Origin: Streptomycetaceae bacterium
GTDB lineage: Bacteria; Actinomycetota; Actinomycetes; Nanopelagicales; Nanopelagicaceae
Direction of reading: 5' to 3'
DNA: 12,833 nucleotides
Assembly (NCBI GenBank): GCA_027490415.1
Contig: JAIXYD010000153.1
Coordinates: 1-12,833 of the forward strand
Shown: positions 6,970 through 12,833 of the stretch, in pieces
How positions within the stretch are numbered: the stretch's first letter is position 1
Layout of the letters: each line of letters begins with the position of its first letter
The notes under the pieces: model-generated
Databases searched by the model: none
What the model was told of the DNA's origin: nothing
What the model saw: only the letters and a program-made list of their open reading frames with translations
Made by a program: the position numbers and the translations under genes

Positions 6970-8346
6970 ATGGCATCTACCTCTCCGGGGTATGGAATAA
7001 CTATTCGAGTTGAAGGTTCTCCAGATCTCCAACCAGTAGCTCAAATTACATCTACTTTATCCATTGCCGGTGCAACAATTACCGCACTCGATGTCGTTGA
7101 ATCATTGCTCGATCGAGTTGTCATTGATGTCACGTGTGACACCGTAAATGCAGACCATGCTGACGAGATCACAGAATCTCTCAATAAAATCGCAGGTCTT
7201 GTTGTTCGAAAGGTTTCAGATCGCACCTTCTTGCTCCACTTGGGTGGCAAGATTGAAATTGCATCGAAGGTTCCACTTAAGACTCGCGATGATCTCTCTC
7301 GTGCTTACACGCCAGGTGTTGCACGAATCAGCCAAGCCATTGTTGATGACCCTTCCAACGTCAGACGCCTCACAATGAAGCGCAATACCGTTGCAGTTGT
7401 TACAGATGGTTCTGCAGTGTTGGGACTTGGCAATATCGGACCAGCAGCCGCCCTTCCTGTCATGGAAGGAAAAGCGGCACTCTTTAAGCGCTTTGCCGAT
7501 GTTGATGCATGGCCAGTGTGCCTAGATACGCAGGATGTCGATGAAATCGTGCGCACAGTGCAATTGATTGCCCCTGTCTATGGCGGTATTAACTTAGAAG
7601 ATATCTCGGCGCCACGATGCTTTGAAGTGGAAGCTCGCCTTCGACAACTTCTAGATATTCCCGTCTTTCATGATGATCAACATGGAACAGCGATTGTTGT
7701 ACTCGCGGCTCTTAAGAATTCATTAAAGCTAGTTAAAAAAGATATTTCATCGGTAAAGATCGTAATGAGTGGAGCTGGAGCTGCAGGAACAGCGGTTGCA
7801 CGTTTATTAGTCAAAAGCGGAGCAAAGAACATCATCGCCTTTGATAAAGATGGTGCAATCAACTCAGCACGCAGTCGTGATGATGAGATGCGCGCGTGGT
7901 TTATTGACCACTCAAATCCAACTAATTTTTCAGGTGATCTTCATGAAGCGATGTCAGGGGCGGATGTATTCATTGGTGTGAGCGCACCGAATGTGCTGAC
8001 CGAGGCCGATGTCGCTTCTATGGGACCGAAATCAATAGTCTTTGCTCTTGCCAACCCAGATCCAGAGGTTGATCCTGTTATCGCCCGCAAGTACGCAGCG
8101 GTTGTCGCAACAGGACGCAGCGATCAACCAAACCAGATCAACAACGTGCTGGCTTTTCCGGGAATCTTCCGCGGTTTACTCGATGCTCAAGCACATAAAA
8201 TTACAGATGATCTGTTGGTTGCTGCAGCTAACGCCATTGCAGATTGTGTCTCTGAGTCTCAGCTCAATGCCTCATTTATTGTTCCGAGCGTCTTTGATCC
8301 TCAAGTGGTGACGAAAGTTGCTGCTGCCGTAAAGGCGAGCGTATGA
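6970..8346 (+). CDS. NAD(P)-dependent malic enzyme with N-terminal ACT domain
   Basis: The enzyme decarboxylates malate to pyruvate while reducing NAD(P)+, linking the TCA cycle to pyruvate. It has 458 residues. Residues about 8-90 look like an ACT domain (GITIRVEGSPDLQPVAQITS), which in other enzymes binds amino acids or other small effectors, so allosteric control is likely but the ligand is unknown. The catalytic part shows YTPGVA (Y113), DGSAVLGLGNIGP (146-158), the lysine in MEGKAALF (K168), the metal-binding ED pair (210-211), FHDDQHGTAIV (233-243), the Rossmann loop GAGAAG (268-273) and a late ALANPDPE segment. Whether NAD or NADP is used cannot be read safely. The ATG directly follows the upp stop; CGGAG inside the end of upp can serve as ribosome binding site. 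The stop overlaps the next start by four bases. Confidence 0.93.
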   Translation: MASTSPGYGITIRVEGSPDLQPVAQITSTLSIAGATITALDVVESLLDRVVIDVTCDTVNADHADEITESLNKIAGLVVRKVSDRTFLLHLGGKIEIASKVPLKTRDDLSRAYTPGVARISQAIVDDPSNVRRLTMKRNTVAVVTDGSAVLGLGNIGPAAALPVMEGKAALFKRFADVDAWPVCLDTQDVDEIVRTVQLIAPVYGGINLEDISAPRCFEVEARLRQLLDIPVFHDDQHGTAIVVLAALKNSLKLVKKDISSVKIVMSGAGAAGTAVARLLVKSGAKNIIAFDKDGAINSARSRDDEMRAWFIDHSNPTNFSGDLHEAMSGADVFIGVSAPNVLTEADVASMGPKSIVFALANPDPEVDPVIARKYAAVVATGRSDQPNQINNVLAFPGIFRGLLDAQAHKITDDLLVAAANAIADCVSESQLNASFIVPSVFDPQVVTKVAAAVKASV

Positions 8347-8963
8347 GTGATTTAACTAAATTTTTTGTAGAAAACTTTGAGAATTTAGCTCCACTTATCT
8401 TTTATTTAATCGTTGGTGCCATCATCTTCGTTGAAACCGGAGTCCTTCTCGGTTTCTTCCTGCCGGGAGATTCGCTTTTGTTTGCCGCTGGAATCGTGGC
8501 GTCAACACATGGAAATATCAATCCGGCCACTTTGGCTATCGTTGTTTTCCTCGCCGCTTTCCTTGGAGACCAAGTGGGCTTCGTCTTTGGTCGCGTCATT
8601 GGGCGTCCATACCTCGAGCGTCGTAAATCTGAACGCATCCAGAAGATGATTAAGAAATCTGAAATTTATTATGAGAAGTATGGATTCTGGGCAGTTGTTG
8701 GAGCTCGCTTTATTCCCTGGGTTCGCACCTTCGTTCCACCGATTGCCGGAACAACCAATATGAATTACTACAAGTTTTTGCTTGCAAATGCCCTCGGAGC
8801 TCTCCTCTGGGGAGTCGGCATCACGCTATCTGGTTTTTATGCGGCATCACTTCCGTGGGTTAAGACTTCTGCAGTAACCATTGGATGGATATTTATTTCT
8901 CTGTGGCTGCTCTCTTTAACTGTGAATTTCGTACGCCACCGACAAGTACTCCGAGATAAGTAA
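8343..8963 (+). CDS. DedA family (VTT domain) membrane protein
   Basis: DedA proteins are integral inner-membrane proteins; some members flip phospholipids such as undecaprenyl phosphate, and others affect proton-motive-force-dependent processes. The exact role of this one is unknown. The 206-residue product shows the family pattern: an acidic residue in a membrane helix (FVETG, E31), FFLPGDSLLFAAG (38-50), GDQVGFVFGR (75-84), and the arginine motif GARFIPWVRTFVPPIAG (120-136) with R122 and R128. About five hydrophobic segments are visible, plus a basic C-terminal tail. The ATGA overlap with the malic enzyme gene (8343-8346) and AAGGCGAG upstream suggest translational coupling in the upp operon. 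The last 71 bases are antisense to the end of the DMT transporter gene. Confidence 0.93.
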   Translation: MSDLTKFFVENFENLAPLIFYLIVGAIIFVETGVLLGFFLPGDSLLFAAGIVASTHGNINPATLAIVVFLAAFLGDQVGFVFGRVIGRPYLERRKSERIQKMIKKSEIYYEKYGFWAVVGARFIPWVRTFVPPIAGTTNMNYYKFLLANALGALLWGVGITLSGFYAASLPWVKTSAVTIGWIFISLWLLSLTVNFVRHRQVLRDK

Positions 8964-9852
8964 GCACGATTCCAGAGACAAGATAAACGCTTACCTGCAC
9001 TCCGTCCGTAGGTGAGAAGAGATCGATAAGTAGAGATCCAACAAGCTGTCCGCCAACACTAATCAGGGTAAATGTGAGAACGCCAAGGTGTTGCACAATC
9101 GTTGAAGTAAAGGCAATGTAGATCACGCCGATTACTCCACCTGTATAAATCCACCATGGTCCTGCGGGTAATGGTGAGAGATTCATTCCGCCAATAATCA
9201 TCGCTGCGATAAGAAGAATAAGTAAGAAGGTACTTCCCATCGCAAAGTTTAAAAGTGAAGTAGTAAAGCTCTGATGAGAGTGTTCGTTTATCTGCCCATT
9301 GAGTGCGCGTTGCACTCCAACTATTGCTCCAGCAAGAACTCCGAGGAGAACAGCCGCTATTGAAAGATTTCGACCATCGAGTCGGTCGGCCACGGAAATA
9401 AAGACTGCAAAGACTGTGACAAATGCCGCTGTGATTCGCCTTGGTGTGATCTCTTTCTTACCACCACCGGTCAAACCAATACGGTCAACAACTAAGGAGA
9501 TTGCGCTTTGACCAGCGATTGATGCGACTGAGTAAATCGCAACACCAATGAGGGGAACGATTTGTGTCTGAACAGCTACAAAACTGCCACCGAGCATTCC
9601 AGCGAAAAGTGTCCATGTAGGTATGGCTTTGGTGCGCACCGCACCACGCAATGTGCGCACACCCTCCTTTATTGACGGATTAAAGAGTGCAATAACGGCG
9701 ATGATTATCAGTCCAGATCCGAAAGAGACTAGGGCCGCCTGTAAACCATTATCTAAACGATGAGATAACTCGCCATTAGCGCGAGCTTGCAATGCAATCA
9801 TGAAACCAGAGAGTGCTGCGAGAAAATCTAGCCGCTTATGTTGCATCTGCAT
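8893..9852 (-). CDS. DMT superfamily transporter, YdcZ (DUF606) family, two-repeat form
   Basis: This is a predicted ten-helix membrane transporter of 319 residues with no known substrate. It contains two copies of the YdcZ/DUF606 unit, usually about 145 residues each. QARANGELSHRL (22-33) in the first half corresponds to QRALNGQINEHS (181-192) in the second, and VPLIGVAIYSVASIAGQS (99-116) corresponds to VQHLGVLTFTLISVGGQL (253-270). Many family members are half-length and work in pairs, so this one is a fused version. The gene starts eight bases after the ABC-F stop codon and is probably co-transcribed with it; no good Shine-Dalgarno sequence is seen, so coupling to the upstream gene is likely. 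A second in-frame ATG two codons later is an alternative start. Its 3' end runs 71 bp into the convergent dedA gene. Confidence 0.87.
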   Translation of the reverse strand: MQMQHKRLDFLAALSGFMIALQARANGELSHRLDNGLQAALVSFGSGLIIIAVIALFNPSIKEGVRTLRGAVRTKAIPTWTLFAGMLGGSFVAVQTQIVPLIGVAIYSVASIAGQSAISLVVDRIGLTGGGKKEITPRRITAAFVTVFAVFISVADRLDGRNLSIAAVLLGVLAGAIVGVQRALNGQINEHSHQSFTTSLLNFAMGSTFLLILLIAAMIIGGMNLSPLPAGPWWIYTGGVIGVIYIAFTSTIVQHLGVLTFTLISVGGQLVGSLLIDLFSPTDGVQVSVYLVSGIVLTYLGVLVGGVRNSQLKRAATEK

Positions 9853-9860
9853 ACTTTACT

Positions 9861-11627
9861 TTAGCTATCGAGTTGAACTGTTATTTCGAGCCATTCTTCT
9901 TCGCGCTGAGCAAGCTCTGATTCGACGGTGGCGATATTCAAGGCAATCTCAATCAAGCGGTCGGCATTAGATGAAGCTTCGCTCTGTTCACTCTTTAAAA
10001 TTGCTAGCTTCTCGCGTGCCTTCTCAATCTGTCGCTCAACTCGAGCTAAATCTTTCTTGAGAAGACGCTCTGTCTGCGCGGAAGAAACTTTCTTCTGACC
10101 CTGAGTTGGGCCGCCTTTGAGTGCGCGTTCACGATCTTCAAGGTATTGATCGACTCCGCGCGGAAGATCTCGAAGTTGGCCATCGCCAAGTAATCCAACA
10201 AATCGATCGCAGACACGTTCAAGAAAATATCGATCGTGGGAAATCACAATGAGAGTTCCGCCAAAACTATCCAGGAGATCTTCAAGCTCCGTAAGAGTTT
10301 CAATATCAAAATCATTAGTTGGCTCATCGAGGAGTAACACATTGGGAGAATCCATAAGCAGCCTTGTAAGTTGTAGGCGTCGTTTTTCGCCACCAGAGAG
10401 ATCTCCGACTGGGGTCCACTGTCCATCACGATCAAAGCCGAGCCGTTCGCAGAGCTGGGATGCTGAAAGTGTTCGCCCCTTGCCAATCTCAATATGGTTA
10501 GCCACATTTTCAACGGCTTCGAGAACGCGCCAAGTTGGGTCGAGTTCATCTAAGTGCTGAGTAAGAAATGCAATTTTTACCGTAATTCCTGTTACTAATT
10601 TTCCTGCAGCCACATCTAGCTCAGCGGCCATTGTGCGCATGAGTGTGGTTTTTCCAGCGCCATTGATTCCTACGATTCCAAAACGGTCACCGGGTCCAAT
10701 ATTCCACGTTAACTCACTGATCAACTCTTTATCGCCTGCAGTGATTTTTGCATGCTGATATTCCAAAACGGTGCGTCCGAGACGATTGAGTGCAAACTTA
10801 AGTAACTCTGATTTATCGCGTGGTGCGGGTTCGCTACTGATTAACTCATTTGCTGCATCAACGCGAAACTTTGGTTTTACGGTCTGTGCTGGTGCACCAC
10901 GACGTAACCAAGCAAGTTCTTTGCGTATCAGTGCGTTACGTCGCGCATCCATTGCACTTGCCTGACGAGCTCTTTCGGCTTTAGCTAAAACATATGCCGA
11001 ATATCCACCGTCGTACTCTTCGAGAACTCCACCGACGACTTCCCATGTGCGATCTGTTACAGCATCTAGAAACCATCGATCGTGTGTCACAACTAGAACT
11101 GCTAGATCTCGGCGCACATTGAGATGTTGAGCAAGCCAAGCAACACCTTCAACATCAAGATGGTTCGTTGGTTCATCGAGCATGATGAGATCGAGTTCAT
11201 CGATCAACAACTTTGCTAGACCGACGCGACGTTTCTCGCCACCGGATAACGTAACGAAAACTCTTTCAAAGAGGTGATCATCGAAACCACCGAATAGACC
11301 GGTAAAGACTTCGCGGATTTTGGGATCACTCGCCCACTCATGTTTGGCTCGATCACCAATAACGAGATCTCCAACAGTTGCGCTCTTATCGGCCACATCT
11401 ACTTGAGAGAGCATTCCTACACGGACTGAATTTCCTTGCGTTACTCGCCCCTCATCAGCGTTCTCAATTCCAGCAATAATTTTCATGAGCGTGCTCTTGC
11501 CGGCGCCATTTCGACCAACAATTCCGATGCGATCGCCTTCAGAGACTCCGATAGAGACCTTTGTCAGCAATGGGCGGATGTCAAAGGCCTTACTTACACC
11601 TTCGAGATTGACAAGATTGCGCGCCAT
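9861..11627 (-). CDS. ABC-F family ATPase, Uup-like
   Basis: ABC-F proteins are soluble twin-ATPase proteins that act on ribosomes or, for Uup, also affect transposon excision and ribosome assembly; they are not membrane transporters. The 588-residue product has two full nucleotide-binding domains. The first has Walker A GRNGAGKST (38-46), LSGGE (127-131), Walker B LIMLDEP (147-153) and switch H182. The second has Walker A GINGAGKTT (320-328), LSGGE (410-414), LLLDEP (431-436) and switch H464. A charged interdomain linker lies between (about 213-260), short as in housekeeping types. The C-terminal 80 residues are charged and heptad-like (KKDLARVERQIEKAREKLA), a coiled coil as in Uup. This favours Uup over EttA, and there is no sign of an antibiotic-resistance type, but the subgroup should be regarded as probable. 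The start is 24 bp from divergent kynureninase. Confidence 0.9.
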   Translation of the reverse strand: MARNLVNLEGVSKAFDIRPLLTKVSIGVSEGDRIGIVGRNGAGKSTLMKIIAGIENADEGRVTQGNSVRVGMLSQVDVADKSATVGDLVIGDRAKHEWASDPKIREVFTGLFGGFDDHLFERVFVTLSGGEKRRVGLAKLLIDELDLIMLDEPTNHLDVEGVAWLAQHLNVRRDLAVLVVTHDRWFLDAVTDRTWEVVGGVLEEYDGGYSAYVLAKAERARQASAMDARRNALIRKELAWLRRGAPAQTVKPKFRVDAANELISSEPAPRDKSELLKFALNRLGRTVLEYQHAKITAGDKELISELTWNIGPGDRFGIVGINGAGKTTLMRTMAAELDVAAGKLVTGITVKIAFLTQHLDELDPTWRVLEAVENVANHIEIGKGRTLSASQLCERLGFDRDGQWTPVGDLSGGEKRRLQLTRLLMDSPNVLLLDEPTNDFDIETLTELEDLLDSFGGTLIVISHDRYFLERVCDRFVGLLGDGQLRDLPRGVDQYLEDRERALKGGPTQGQKKVSSAQTERLLKKDLARVERQIEKAREKLAILKSEQSEASSNADRLIEIALNIATVESELAQREEEWLEITVQLDS

Positions 11628-11645
11628 AATGGAGAAGCGTACCTT
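11617..11645 (+). promoter_or_regulatory. Probable leaderless promoter of the kynureninase gene
   Basis: TTGCGC (11617-11622) and TACCTT (11640-11645) are separated by 17 bp, and six bases follow before the ATG at 11652, so the transcript would begin at the start codon. No Shine-Dalgarno sequence is present. The -35 lies inside the first codons of the divergent ABC-F gene. On the minus strand TACGCT (11641-11636) is a possible -10 for ABC-F, sharing the central TA with the plus-strand element. Confidence 0.5.
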
Positions 11646-11651
11646 TGCACC

Positions 11652-12833
11652 ATGATGGTTACAGACCGCGAATATGCAATTGCACTCGATGAGAAGGATC
11701 CACTAAAAGGGTTTAAATCACTTTTCATGATTTCAGATCCAGATATGTGTTATTTGGACGGAAATTCACTTGGTCGTTTACCTCTTGCCACAGTGACAGC
11801 AGTCAATGAGTTTATGACTGGCGAATGGGGAACTGAAGTAGTCACTGGTTGGGGTCACTGGGTAGATGAAGCACAGCCCACCGGAGATCTTCTCGGCCGA
11901 GCAACGCTAGGGGCAGCGGCCGGACAAGTACTGGTCTGCGATACAACATCTGTGAACTTCTATCAATTAGCACTCGCTGCGATTCATGCGCGTCCGGGTC
12001 GCAAGACGATCATTGTTGATGCTGCGAATTTTCCAACGGATCGCTACATTCTTGAAGGAATTGCAAAACAGTTTGGTCTCAAGCTCGTCATCATTGATAA
12101 CGAAACTCCGGGTAGCGCAGAGAACGAAAGAATCACTCCTGAAATTTTAGAGAAGTACCTCAGTGATGACGTCGCACTAGTAACACTTGAAGTTATTCAG
12201 TATCGATCAGGTGCTCGAAATGACATTAAATCTCTCACTGATTTGGTTCGCAAATATGGTGCGTTCTTACTGTGGGATGCCAGCCATGCTGTGGGCGCTA
12301 TCGAGATGGATTTTGATAAGAATGGCGTTGATATTGCAGTTGGTTGTACATACAAGTACGGCAACTCTGGCCCCGGATCTCCTGCGTGGTTATATGTGAA
12401 TAAGCGAGTGCAGGCAGAGCTACAGGTTCCAATCCAAGGTTGGTTCTCACAAGGCGATCAATTTGGAATGGGTCCAGTCTTCGAACGTGCAGATGGAATT
12501 CGTGGATTCCAAATCGCATCTCCATCACTCATTGGACTCCGTTGCGTGAAGACAGCTTTCACCATGATTGAAGAAGCGGGTATTGCTGCAATCTCACATA
12601 AGGCTGCGACCGGAACTCAGATGATGATTGATCTCTACGATGCATGGCTTGCAGATTTAGGCTTCACGCTACTGACTTCTCGTAACGCATCTGAACGTGG
12701 TGGTCATATCTCACTAGGTCATCCTGATGCTGCACGAATCTGTGTTGCACTTCGACAGTTTGCCAATGTTATTCCTGACTACCGCACGCCGAATTCAATT
12801 CGTCTAGCAATTGCACCACTTCCGACCTCATAT
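11652..12833 (+). CDS. kynU: Kynureninase, C-terminus cut off by the window edge
   Basis: Kynureninase is a PLP enzyme that cleaves L-kynurenine to anthranilate and alanine (or 3-hydroxykynurenine to 3-hydroxyanthranilate) in tryptophan catabolism or NAD synthesis. The frame is open for 394 codons to the last base; full-length enzymes are usually 400-460 residues, so only the tail is missing. Features seen are YLDGNSLG near the N-terminus (34-41), WDASHAVGA with D209 and H212, and the PLP lysine in CTYKYGNSGPG (K235, next to Y234); the D-to-K spacing of 26 is as in characterised enzymes. GWFSQGDQF and the terminal TPNSIRLAIAPL segment also match the family. Two tandem ATGs (11652 and 11655) are possible starts; 11652 fits the promoter spacing. 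No tryptophan dioxygenase or formamidase gene is visible on this side. Confidence 0.93.
   Translation, partial: MMVTDREYAIALDEKDPLKGFKSLFMISDPDMCYLDGNSLGRLPLATVTAVNEFMTGEWGTEVVTGWGHWVDEAQPTGDLLGRATLGAAAGQVLVCDTTSVNFYQLALAAIHARPGRKTIIVDAANFPTDRYILEGIAKQFGLKLVIIDNETPGSAENERITPEILEKYLSDDVALVTLEVIQYRSGARNDIKSLTDLVRKYGAFLLWDASHAVGAIEMDFDKNGVDIAVGCTYKYGNSGPGSPAWLYVNKRVQAELQVPIQGWFSQGDQFGMGPVFERADGIRGFQIASPSLIGLRCVKTAFTMIEEAGIAAISHKAATGTQMMIDLYDAWLADLGFTLLTSRNASERGGHISLGHPDAARICVALRQFANVIPDYRTPNSIRLAIAPLPTSY

Noticed and set aside
10244..10560. Open frames of about 100 codons on both strands inside the ABC-F gene.
   Set aside because: They lie in the second ATPase domain, where the ABC-F frame carries clear Walker and signature motifs; no start signals support the others.
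1..12833. CRISPR array, insertion sequence, defence island or secondary-metabolite cluster.
   Set aside because: No spaced direct repeats, transposase motifs, terminal inverted repeats or matching domains were found on either strand by eye.

Overview
The window looks like a compact chromosomal segment of an actinobacterium. GC content appears moderate (roughly mid-to-high 40s percent by eye, not computed), which is low for that phylum. Several features suggest a streamlined freshwater lineage of the acI / Nanopelagicales type: an SRP RNA and tRNA-Ser next to dnaX, the actinobacterial pair of tadA with its 'tRNA adenosine deaminase-associated' partner, an ACT-domain malic enzyme, an actinobacterial OB-fold domain, very short intergenic gaps, and several genes without a Shine-Dalgarno sequence. 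This placement is inferred from gene content and base composition; no 16S gene is present.

Layout. Positions 1-350 (-) hold the N-terminal part of dnaX (DNA polymerase III gamma/tau), cut by the window edge. Just upstream on the same strand is a short signal recognition particle RNA (about 404-493), followed by a divergent tRNA-Ser(GGA) at 540-624 (+). Positions 677-1500 (+) hold two unrecognised genes, one secreted and one cytoplasmic; they are the only accessory-looking part of the window. A GabD-like aldehyde dehydrogenase (1521-2939, -) is divergent from a large KimA-like potassium transporter (3011-5347, +) that carries an extra C-terminal OB-fold domain.

The tRNA-editing operon (tadA-associated protein, then tadA; 6296 down to 5336, -) is divergent from upp, an ACT-domain malic enzyme and a DedA membrane protein (6331-8963, +), which abut or overlap as one transcription unit. 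A second minus-strand operon, an ABC-F ATPase (11627-9861) followed by a YdcZ/DUF606 DMT transporter (9852-8893), ends inside the 3' end of the DedA gene. Divergent from the ABC-F gene with a 24-bp gap is kynureninase (11652 to the window end, +), truncated by the edge.

How the genes work together. Most genes are housekeeping: replication clamp loading, protein targeting, tRNA supply and wobble editing, uracil salvage, central carbon metabolism, potassium uptake and translation-factor ATPases. I see no mobile element, CRISPR array, defence island or biosynthetic cluster. The items most worth a second look are the potassium transporter fused to an OB-fold domain, the repeated leaderless-promoter arrangement, and the two orphan genes beside tRNA-Ser. 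No convincing Rho-independent terminator was found; several convergent genes overlap tail-to-tail instead.
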